NCBI GenBank assembly: GCA_031178305.1
Contig: JAPSJG010000257.1
Span: 1 to 5,972, forward strand
Source: Sinorhizobium sp.
Lineage (GTDB): Bacteria > Pseudomonadota > Alphaproteobacteria > Rhizobiales > Rhizobiaceae
DNA length: 5,972 bases
Direction: 5' to 3'
The first letter of the stretch is position 1, and every line of letters starts with the position of its first letter. This document shows positions 1 through 5,528 of this stretch, one piece after another. Made by a program: the position numbers and the translations under genes. Below the pieces are notes generated by a model. The model saw nothing but the letters and a program-made list of their open reading frames with translations. It was not told the DNA's origin and did not search any database.

Positions 1-76
1 TGTTCACCCGCTCCCATAGCACGTCCAGCTCGGCGTTGAGCCATATGGTCAGGCCGCCCTTCTTGATATGCCGCCG
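1..76 (-). pseudogene. aroK: Shikimate kinase fragment (AroK-like), 5'-truncated, running off the window
   Basis: Read on the minus strand from about position 76 to 2, the frame gives RRHIKK followed by GGLTIWLNAELDVLWERV. This strongly resembles the middle of rhizobial shikimate kinases, just before the segment that normally contains the RDxRPLL arginine motif. Shikimate kinase phosphorylates shikimate with ATP in the aromatic amino acid pathway. The nucleotide-binding P-loop half and any start codon are absent here; upstream of the RR pair the DNA is instead the start of a TetR gene in a different frame. The fragment continues past the left edge, so its 3' end cannot be judged. Family recognition is from memory of family sequences, not from a search. 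The rest is inference: a rearrangement or an assembly join. Confidence 0.55.
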
Positions 77-266
77 CGATGAAGAGGCCTTCCTTGCCGC
101 CGAAATAATAGGGGATCGCCTGGAGATTGACGCCCGCCGTGTCGGCGAGCTTTCGGGTCGTTGCGCCGTCGAAACCGTAGCGCCCGAAGACGTCGATGGC
201 GGCATTGAGAAGCTTGTCGCGCGTGGCGTCGCCGCGGGGCTGCATAATGAGGTCATTGTTTGTCAT
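1..266 (-). CDS. TetR-family transcriptional regulator, N-terminal DNA-binding domain only (truncated)
   Basis: ATG at 266. Residues 14-66 form a classic TetR helix-turn-helix: TRDKLLNAAIDVFGRYGFDG, then ATTRKLADTAGV, then PYYFGGKEGLF. The PYYFGGKEGL wording suggests the CecR/YbiH-like branch (DUF1956-type C-terminus), which represses neighbouring efflux genes and responds to small toxic compounds. After residue 66 the frame stays open to the window edge, but the residues (YQEGRPDHMAQRRAGRAMG) do not look like a TetR ligand domain. In the neighbouring frame the same DNA reads as shikimate kinase. The gene therefore appears cut within the third helix region near 69-77, and the ligand-binding domain is missing from this locus. 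AGGA and GAGG upstream of the ATG are only a weak ribosome binding site. The likely autoregulatory operator lies at 283-309. The DNA-binding domain call is secure; the truncation could be an assembly artefact. Confidence 0.8.
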   Translation of the reverse strand, partial: MTNNDLIMQPRGDATRDKLLNAAIDVFGRYGFDGATTRKLADTAGVNLQAIPYYFGGKEGLFIAAAYQEGRPDHMAQRRAGRAMGAGE

Positions 267-282
267 GGCCTCAATCCTGCAT

Positions 283-309
283 CATTCAAATGAGTAAGTC
301 AATCGAATG
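283..309. promoter_or_regulatory. Imperfect 27-bp palindrome, likely TetR operator
   Basis: The arms CATTCAAATGAGT (283-295) and, reading the other strand, CATTCGATTGACT (309-297) match at 10 of 13 positions around a single central base. The element sits 17 bp upstream of the TetR-family start codon. Its minus-strand half includes TTGACT, a good -35 hexamer, so a bound repressor would cover the promoter. No strong -10 was found at 16-18 bp (CAGGAT is the best). TetR-family repressors commonly bind palindromes of this size in their own promoters; assignment to this regulator is inferred from position. Confidence 0.5.
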
Positions 310-386
310 AATTTGCCGTGGCGCATCTGTGATGGCTCGATCCAGATCTGGAGCCCTCGTTGGTTACGAGATTACATCGGCGATGT

Positions 387-1184
387 TCAGGCGACGTCGC
401 GGGAGTCCCCGGCATCGAGTCGCCGCTGGAACAGAGCGGCGATCAAGTCGGATTGCGTGACGATCCCGACGACGCGATTGTCCGCGTCCACGACCGGCAT
501 GTACTGCGCCTGGTGGATGAAGTTGTCGAGATCTTCGGGGCTGATGTCGACGACCTCGCCATATTGCGCCAACACCGCCTGCAGGTCCTCCGGCACGACG
601 CCAAGGCGCTTGCTCGGCAGCGGGTCCTGCGTGTTGTGCGGATTGGCGGCGGTCGGCAGGTGTGGATAGCGGCGACCGGTCAGGTTGTTGAAGACGAGGG
701 CGACCGCAAGGATGAGCAGCGAATTGATGGCGACGGGGGAGAACACGAAGGCATAGCCTGCCTCGCGAATGGCCGGGCCGCCCAGCACGGCCGTGAGTGC
801 GACGGCGCCGCTTGGCGGGTGCAGGCAGCCGAGAAGAAGCATCACGCCGATCGCAACCGCGACGGCGATAGCGGCGGCAACGACCGGATCGGGGATGAGA
901 AGCGCAGAGGTCACACCGACTGCCGAAGAAACGATGTTGCCGCCGAGGATCGACCAGGGCTGCGCCAGCGGGCTCGACGGCGCGGCAAAGAGCAACACGG
1001 CGGAGGCGCCCATCGGTGCGATGAGAAGCGGCAGGCTGGCATCGTCGCCTATTGCCAGCGTGCTGATGAAGCCTGTCAACAAGATCCCGAGCAGAGCGCC
1101 GCATGACGAACGAAGCCGCTCGATATGACTGACCGGCACGAGAGACGGGACCAGGCGGCGAAGCAGGAGTGTAGCCTTGGACAT
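387..1184 (-). CDS. HPP-family integral membrane protein with a truncated C-terminal CBS region
   Basis: A 265-residue protein if started at ATG 1184; a GTG at 1223 would add 13 residues, but MSKATLLLRR fits the family start better. Neither has a clear ribosome binding site. Residues 26-165 hold about four hydrophobic segments and the family signature GCLHPPSGAVAL (118-130; HPP at 122-124). HPP proteins are small membrane proteins; some plant and cyanobacterial members transport nitrite, but the bacterial substrate is generally unknown. After the linker EVVDISPEDLDNFIHQAQ (210-227) the typical rhizobial homologue has two CBS domains (about 380 residues in all). Here it jumps straight to YMPVVDADNRVVGIVTQSDL, the last strand and helix of the second CBS domain. 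About 120 residues, including CBS1 and most of CBS2, thus appear deleted in frame around position 503. A lone half CBS domain should not bind adenosine ligands, so regulation of the membrane part is probably lost. Transcribed in the same direction as the upstream two-component operon but 150 bp away, so it probably has its own promoter. Confidence 0.85.
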   Translation of the reverse strand: MSKATLLLRRLVPSLVPVSHIERLRSSCGALLGILLTGFISTLAIGDDASLPLLIAPMGASAVLLFAAPSSPLAQPWSILGGNIVSSAVGVTSALLIPDPVVAAAIAVAVAIGVMLLLGCLHPPSGAVALTAVLGGPAIREAGYAFVFSPVAINSLLILAVALVFNNLTGRRYPHLPTAANPHNTQDPLPSKRLGVVPEDLQAVLAQYGEVVDISPEDLDNFIHQAQYMPVVDADNRVVGIVTQSDLIAALFQRRLDAGDSRDVA

Positions 1185-1239
1185 GGTTGCTCGGGGCTGG
1201 GGTGGGCGAGACGGAAGTTGCACAGCCAGATAGCATCCG

Positions 1240-1270
1240 ATTGTAGATTGGGCACGGAATCTGCATCCAA
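1240..1270 (-). promoter_or_regulatory. Possible promoter for the HPP gene
   Basis: On the minus strand TTGGAT (1270-1265) and TACAAT (1245-1240) resemble -35 and -10 hexamers. The 19-bp spacing is longer than ideal. A 7-bp inverted repeat, AATCTGC at 1258-1264 and GCAGATT at 1280-1286, brackets the -35 and could be an operator. Transcription would begin about 50 bp upstream of ATG 1184. Weak evidence; the location is right and no better candidate was seen in 1185-1334. Confidence 0.3.
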
Positions 1271-1334
1271 GAAAACGTGGCAGATTAAAAAATATGCATC
1301 GTGCCTACTAAATGTGATTGAGTGGGAGTGGAAA

Positions 1335-2687
1335 CTACTGGGCTGCCGCGAAGCCGATGGTGATTTTCGTCCCGCGGTCACGCGCCGTGTCGATCGCGAT
1401 TTGCGCCTTGTGGAGTTCGGCAATGCGATGAACGATCTTGAGGCCGAGGCCAAGTTGGCCGGAGCGCTTGACGTAACCGAGATCCTCGTTGTGCTCCGGC
1501 AGGTCGACAAGACCCCGGCCATTGTCCTCGATGGTCACCCGCGGGCCTGGCCCGCAGGTGACGACGATGGTCGTGCCTGGAGGATTATGCTTGACCGCAT
1601 TCTCGATCAGGTTTCTGAGCATGTTCTCGACCAGCCCGGGGATAACGGTGACCGGCGCCGTGCCGTGGTCCATAAACTCGATCGACTTGCCCTGGTCGAA
1701 GACGAAGGGCGCCGTCGCTTCCGCGACCTCGGCCCCGATCCCGGAAAGACTGGCCCGCTGGAAGGCGGAAGGGTCGACGGCATCGGCACGGGCAAGCGAG
1801 GTCAACTGCTCCAGAATATGGGTAAGCGCATCGAGATCGCGCTCGGCATTGCGTGCGCGGGGATCCGCGATTCGACTTAATTCCATCTTGGCGATCGCGA
1901 CCGGAGTCCGAATTTCATGGGCTATCGAGGCGGAAAAGACCTTCTGCGACTGGATGAGGTCGCCGAGACGTGCGAGCAGCCGGTTGACGGCACTCACCAG
2001 TCGTTCGATTTCCTGCGGCATCCGGGTAACCGGCAGGCGCGCGCCGCTGTCGCGTGGGTCAATGGCGTCTGCGGCCTTGACTGCCATGGCTACCGGCTTC
2101 AACGCGCTGCGGATCGACCAGATGGTGGCGCCGATGACGAGACAGAACATCAGCGTCATCGGCACGATCATCGAATCGATCATCTCGTGCAGCAGGGCGC
2201 TGTACATGAAACCGTTCGGGTCTTTGATGACAGCGAGTTCGACGAGGACCGGCACGCCGTCGCGATCGAAGGATTGGCCGCCGGCGACGCTGAAGGGCTT
2301 ACCCGGCGCGATCACGCGCTTCCAGAAGCTCGGCACGTCGACGCTCAAAGGCAGAAAGTGCTCGGCGCACTCAGTCGTACAGTTGGAAAAGAGTATCGAG
2401 CCGGAAGCGGTGCGCACGCGGACGTAGATTGCGCCCACATCGCCACGGCGCTCCAGATAGCGGTCCCGTGTTTCATCATCCGGCCTGTAAGTCAGGCCTC
2501 CCTCATGCCTGGTGATTCCCTGCGAAAGGGTCTCCGTCTCCTGCTGGAGCATGAGAATGCTGAGCTTGTAATCGTCGAACCAATAATCGGCGAAGACGAC
2601 GCCGATCTGCAGAACCATCGCAAGCAGCGAAAAGGCGAAAATGCGCCTCGCGACGATGCCGATCAGTGACGAATTTTGCTTTCTCAT
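1335..2687 (-). CDS. Membrane sensor histidine kinase of a PmrB/QseC/TctE-like two-component system
   Basis: 450 residues. Membrane segments lie at about 12-33 and 172-193 and enclose a roughly 138-residue periplasmic sensor domain. A HAMP-like linker (about 194-247) follows. The HisKA domain has the H-box FSASIAHEIRTPVA with phospho-accepting His257. The ATPase domain has the N-box NLIENAVKHNPP (Asn363), the G1 box IEDNGRGL (Asp388) and the G2 box GLGLKIV (413-419). All catalytic motifs are intact, so the kinase should autophosphorylate and pass phosphate to the regulator encoded just upstream. ATG 2687 overlaps the regulator's TGA as ATGA, which implies translational coupling; the ribosome binding site is otherwise weak. 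The periplasmic domain has Cys103 and Cys107 inside SNCTTECAEH, which also contains an ExxE pair (Glu106, Glu109). The ligand is unknown. No convincing terminator was seen after the stop codon. The PmrB-like role is inferred from the divergent phosphoethanolamine transferase gene. Confidence 0.93.
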   Translation of the reverse strand: MRKQNSSLIGIVARRIFAFSLLAMVLQIGVVFADYWFDDYKLSILMLQQETETLSQGITRHEGGLTYRPDDETRDRYLERRGDVGAIYVRVRTASGSILFSNCTTECAEHFLPLSVDVPSFWKRVIAPGKPFSVAGGQSFDRDGVPVLVELAVIKDPNGFMYSALLHEMIDSMIVPMTLMFCLVIGATIWSIRSALKPVAMAVKAADAIDPRDSGARLPVTRMPQEIERLVSAVNRLLARLGDLIQSQKVFSASIAHEIRTPVAIAKMELSRIADPRARNAERDLDALTHILEQLTSLARADAVDPSAFQRASLSGIGAEVAEATAPFVFDQGKSIEFMDHGTAPVTVIPGLVENMLRNLIENAVKHNPPGTTIVVTCGPGPRVTIEDNGRGLVDLPEHNEDLGYVKRSGQLGLGLKIVHRIAELHKAQIAIDTARDRGTKITIGFAAAQ

Positions 2688-3358
2688 GCGGCTGTCCGCA
2701 ATAGATAGCCGATGCCGCGCACGGTTTCGATCAACACGCCCGTATCGAGCGGCTGCAACCGCTTGCGGACGCGGGAAACGGCGAGTTCCAGCGCATTAGC
2801 ACTGAGTTCCTGCCCATATTCGGAAAGCGCGACCTCCAGTCGGCGCTTGGGAACGACGCGTCCGACCTCGCGCATCAATATCTCGATCAACGACCGTTCC
2901 CGCGGCGGCAGCGGCACGACGGCGCCGTCACAGCTGAGTTCCGCCGTGGCAGGGTCGAAGCGCAAGGCGCCCGCTTCGAGAACGGGCTGGATTGCGTGCG
3001 GGTTACGTCTAAGCATGGCCCTGCAGCGCGACAGCAATTCGCGGTGGTGGAACGGCTTCAGCAGATAGTCGTCGGCGCCGGCATCCAGTCCCTGAACGCG
3101 CTCATCGACCGAACCGCGGGCCGTGATGATCAATACAGGCAGGCCGGCATGCTCCTGCCTTATCCATCTCAACAGATCGAGCCCGTCGCCGTCCGGCAAT
3201 CCGAGGTCGAGAAGCACAAGGTCGTGCTCCCGTTCGGCAATAGCGGCCTCTGCTGCGCGGACGCTCGAAACCGCATCAAGCCTCCAGCCCGCCTCACGCA
3301 TGGTCTCGCCCACGAGTTCGATGAGGCGTTGACTGTCTTCAACGAGCAGCAGGCGCAT
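2684..3358 (-). CDS. OmpR/PhoB-family response regulator (PmrA/QseB/TctD-like)
   Basis: 224 residues from ATG 3358, chosen because AAGGA lies six bases upstream and MRLLLVED is the normal family start; an upstream TTG at 3376 would add six residues. The receiver domain (1-118) has the acidic pair Glu7/Asp8, phospho-acceptor Asp51 in LVLLDLGLPDGDG, switch Thr79 in LIITARG and Lys101 in LLKPF, so it is fully competent for phosphorylation. The C-terminal winged helix (about 126-222) carries the recognition-helix segment LSANALELAVSRVRKRL and ends with the typical ETVRGIGYLL. It is the first gene of a two-gene operon with the sensor kinase, overlapping it by 4 bp. It is divergent from the phosphoethanolamine transferase gene, its most likely target. 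Two GACAG-N6-GACAG elements in the shared upstream region have the 11-bp half-site period preferred by this family. The exact subfamily name cannot be fixed from the sequence alone. Confidence 0.95.
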   Translation of the reverse strand: MRLLLVEDSQRLIELVGETMREAGWRLDAVSSVRAAEAAIAEREHDLVLLDLGLPDGDGLDLLRWIRQEHAGLPVLIITARGSVDERVQGLDAGADDYLLKPFHHRELLSRCRAMLRRNPHAIQPVLEAGALRFDPATAELSCDGAVVPLPPRERSLIEILMREVGRVVPKRRLEVALSEYGQELSANALELAVSRVRKRLQPLDTGVLIETVRGIGYLLRTAA

Positions 3359-3502
3359 GCGTTTCCTTGAATTCAAACCTTCTTACGGCCGGCGACCATG
3401 GACCATATGCGGTTTTCCCGGAAGTGCAACGTTCAATGGATGCGGCGAAACGGGAGCGAGTGTCGTCAGTCTTGGCGACGGCTACCCGTGCCATCGCGAA
3501 AG

Positions 3503-3518
3503 CTGTCGAAATACTGTC
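3503..3518 (-). promoter_or_regulatory. Putative response-regulator binding site A (GACAG-N6-GACAG)
   Basis: The minus strand reads GACAGTATTTCGACAG: two identical GACAG half-sites with an 11-bp period, as OmpR/PhoB-family dimers prefer. It matches site B at 14 of 16 positions but faces the opposite way, towards the two-component operon, about 145 bp upstream of its start codon. On the plus strand it reads CTGTCGAAATACTGTCCA, which also resembles the Pho box pattern (CTGTCAT-N4-CTGTCAT). Which regulator binds is therefore open. Confidence 0.5.
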
Positions 3519-3565
3519 CACGTCTCACATCAGCCAAGCGCCCCCGTGTCCGCGGAGGGGCTCCT

Positions 3566-3581
3566 GACAGAAGTTCGACAG
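3566..3581 (+). promoter_or_regulatory. Putative response-regulator binding site B (GACAG-N6-GACAG)
   Basis: The plus strand reads GACAGAAGTTCGACAG, with two GACAG half-sites 11 bp apart. It is the inverted near-copy of site A (shared pattern GACAG-x-A-x-TTCGACAG), with the starts of the two copies 63 bp apart. It points towards the transferase gene and ends about 92 bp before ATG 3674. This is a sensible place for an activator near a -35 region; GTTACA at 3591-3596 is a weak -10 candidate. Binding by the neighbouring regulator is inference. Confidence 0.5.
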
Positions 3582-3673
3582 TTAGCCCGCGTTACAGGCG
3601 GATGTGTCGAGATGTGCCGGCGATCGGTTGCAATCCGCGAGCCGTCGATGCCGGCCCGAGACGCCGCGACTTA

Positions 3674-5407
3674 ATGAGCGACAAGCTCGCACTTGGAGAT
3701 AGATGTTTGGCTACTTTCAGAATTCGCCGACCCGAAATCGGAAGCGTGGCGCTGAGCGCCATTGTGACGCTTTATCTGCTGCTGGTAACCAACAAGGCAT
3801 TCTGGAGCCATGCGGTGATCTATTTCGATCGCGCGTGGCCGGGGTTACTGGCGCTCGGTGCGGCGCTCTGGCTCACGACCTTTTCAGTCCTCACGGCACT
3901 TTCCATGAAGTACGTGACGAAGCCGGTCCTGATCTTCTCTATTCTCGTCTCGGCTTCAGCCTCCTATTTCGTCGATACGTTCGGCGTCGTTATCGACAAG
4001 GACATGATCGGCAATGTTGCGACGACGACCGGGGCCGAGGCGGGCCATCTGCTGACCGGCAGTCTTGCGCTTCATCTCGCGCTATATGCCCTCATTCCCT
4101 CGCTTCTGATCGCCTGGATAAACATCACGCATAGGCGATTCTTCGCCAAGGCCGGCGTCAATTTCCTCTTCATCGCTCCATCAATCGTCCTGAGCGGTCT
4201 GCTCATCTACGGCAATTTCGCCACCATCGCCTATGCGCTGCGCGAGCACAGGGACTTGATGCCGCGCTTCAATCCCGCGGGGCCGATCTCGGCGGCGGTG
4301 CGCTACGGCCTCTCCACCTATCGCGAGCGCAACCTGGTGGTAAAGCCGCTCGGGACCGATGCAACGGAAGGACCACGCATTGCCGGTGCCGGAAGGCCGG
4401 TCGTCGTCGTCGTGGTCGCAGGCGAGACGGCGCGAGCGATGAATTTCTCGCTCAATGGCTACAAGCGCGAGACGAATCCGGAACTGAAGGAGCTCGGCGT
4501 CGTCAACTATCGAGACACGACGAGCTGCGGCACGGCGACCGCCGTCTCGCTGCCCTGCATGTTTTCCGTCTATCCGCGCAAGCAGTACAGCGACTGGAAG
4601 GCGCGCTCCACCGAGAACCTGGTCAACGTACTGACGCATGCAGGCGTTTCCGTCACCTGGTGGGATAACAACACCGGCAGCAAGGGCATCGCCAACCTTA
4701 TCAGCTTCGCCAGCTTGTCGCGGCAGAAGCGGAGCCCGCTCTGCAACAACGGCGAATGCCTTGATGAAATCCTGCTCGGTGAACTGGATCGAAAGCTTGG
4801 TTCCGTGACGACAGACAGCGTCATCGTGCTGCACCAACTCGGCAGCCACGGACCATCCTACTATCTGCGCTACCCCATGGCCTTCCGCCGCTTCACGCCC
4901 GACTGCCGCACGCCGGAACTGATGCGCTGCACAACCGATGAAATCGTCAACGCCTATGACAACACCATCCTTTACACCGACCACATTCTGGCGAGCGTCG
5001 CCCGGCTCATCGAAAAGCACCAGGATCATCTGGCCGGGGCGATGATCTATATGTCGGATCACGGAGAGTCGCTTGGCGAGAACGGCATCTACCTGCACGG
5101 CGCGCCTTATGCGGTAGCGCCGAAGGAGCAGACGCAGGTCCCCTTCATCGCCTGGTTCTCCAAGTCCTACCAGGTGACGATGGGGGTCGATACCGGCTGT
5201 CTCGCCAAGGATGCCGACACGCGGAAATCGCATGACAATCTGTTTCACACCGTGCTCGGCATGATGGACGTGCAAACGAGCGTCTATGATCGCTCCCTCG
5301 ACGCCTTCGCCGCCTGTACGCGGGCCATGGCCAAAGAGAGGAAGAACGGCATGTCGGGATTCCAAGCGTCACGCGACTCCGTGCGGGCATTGGCCGGTTC
5401 CCTCTAG
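3674..5407 (+). CDS. eptA: Phosphoethanolamine--lipid A transferase, EptA/MCR family
   Basis: 577 residues from ATG 3674. This inner-membrane enzyme moves phosphoethanolamine from phosphatidylethanolamine to lipid A (or a related glycan), lowering surface charge and binding of cationic peptides such as polymyxin. About five N-terminal membrane segments (roughly 23-41, 54-76, 82-102, 126-148, 157-177) precede a periplasmic sulfatase-fold domain. Catalytic and zinc residues are all present: Glu251 in GETARAMNFSLNGY, nucleophile Thr289 in SCGTATAVSLPCMFS, His392 in LHQLGSHGPSY, Asp462/His463 in SDHGESLGENG and His475 in YLHGAP. Cysteine pairs 285/295, 357/362 and 411/419 match the three disulfides of characterised members; extra cysteines occur at 509 and 548. 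The start is uncertain: ATG 3674 has no clear ribosome binding site, whereas TTG 3707 has GGAG eight bases upstream and gives MATFRIRRPEIGS, a more typical beginning (566 residues). Divergent from a two-component operon, which probably controls it. The exact acceptor in this organism is not shown by sequence. Confidence 0.95.
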   Translation: MSDKLALGDRCLATFRIRRPEIGSVALSAIVTLYLLLVTNKAFWSHAVIYFDRAWPGLLALGAALWLTTFSVLTALSMKYVTKPVLIFSILVSASASYFVDTFGVVIDKDMIGNVATTTGAEAGHLLTGSLALHLALYALIPSLLIAWINITHRRFFAKAGVNFLFIAPSIVLSGLLIYGNFATIAYALREHRDLMPRFNPAGPISAAVRYGLSTYRERNLVVKPLGTDATEGPRIAGAGRPVVVVVVAGETARAMNFSLNGYKRETNPELKELGVVNYRDTTSCGTATAVSLPCMFSVYPRKQYSDWKARSTENLVNVLTHAGVSVTWWDNNTGSKGIANLISFASLSRQKRSPLCNNGECLDEILLGELDRKLGSVTTDSVIVLHQLGSHGPSYYLRYPMAFRRFTPDCRTPELMRCTTDEIVNAYDNTILYTDHILASVARLIEKHQDHLAGAMIYMSDHGESLGENGIYLHGAPYAVAPKEQTQVPFIAWFSKSYQVTMGVDTGCLAKDADTRKSHDNLFHTVLGMMDVQTSVYDRSLDAFAACTRAMAKERKNGMSGFQASRDSVRALAGSL

Positions 5408-5438
5408 CGATCGCCGGAGCGCAAGCTGTCGGCGATCG
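5408..5438 (+). terminator. Strong hairpin after the transferase stop codon
   Basis: A perfect 9-bp stem, CGATCGCCG (5408-5416) with CGGCGATCG (5430-5438), starts at the base after the TAG stop. The loop holds an inner AGC/GCT stem closed by GCAA, a GNRA tetraloop. There is no run of T after it, so it is more likely a 3' stabilising hairpin or a Rho-assisted or imperfect terminator than a classic intrinsic terminator. It separates the transferase from the next gene. Confidence 0.55.
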
Positions 5439-5528
5439 GGCAAATCTGGTAGACTGAGCCAAGAAGCCGCGGCGTCGTTCGTTGCATTGTTGATGATTGC
5501 GGCATTGCCCTTCACAGGAGGGGAACCG

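Larger units (their letters stand above)
3359..3673. promoter_or_regulatory. Divergent intergenic control region between the response regulator and the phosphoethanolamine transferase
   Basis: 315 bp with no convincing gene. The open frames crossing it are arginine- and serine-rich, lack ribosome binding sites and resemble no known protein. It must contain the promoters of both the minus-strand two-component operon and, most likely, the plus-strand transferase. It holds two inverted copies of a 16-bp direct-repeat element (3503-3518 and 3566-3581) and, between them, a small GC hairpin (GCCCC at 3540-3544 with GGGGC at 3557-3561). No strong sigma-70 hexamers stand out, which fits promoters that need an activator. 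Confidence 0.6.

Noticed and set aside
356..370. Small hairpin CTCGT/ACGAG after the HPP gene as a terminator
   Set aside because: Five-base-pair stem without a T run on the minus strand; too weak to call.
360..1106. Plus-strand open frame of 248 codons opposite the HPP gene
   Set aside because: The translation is low-complexity and charged, while the minus strand carries a clear membrane protein with the HPP signature.
3367..3376. Perfect palindrome TTGAATTCAA just upstream of the response regulator
   Set aside because: Only 10 bp and next to the ribosome binding site; nothing else supports an operator, and a palindrome this short is easily chance.
3436..3567. Possible 44-residue leader peptide starting MDAAKRERVSSVLATATRAI
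   Set aside because: It looks mildly helical, but there is no ribosome binding site and it overlaps the putative regulator-binding site A; it is probably chance open frame in GC-rich DNA.
3398..3673. A 92-residue N-terminal extension of the transferase back to ATG 3398
   Set aside because: The extension is arginine- and serine-rich, has no ribosome binding site, overlaps both regulatory repeats and is not a feature of EptA/MCR proteins.
4399..4416. Short GTC repeat
   Set aside because: It simply encodes the run of valines that leads into the GETARAM motif of the transferase.
4181..5365. Long minus-strand open frame (394 codons) opposite the transferase
   Set aside because: It is the mirror of a gene with complete catalytic motifs; its translation is histidine- and arginine-rich and resembles no family, as expected for an antisense frame in GC-rich DNA.
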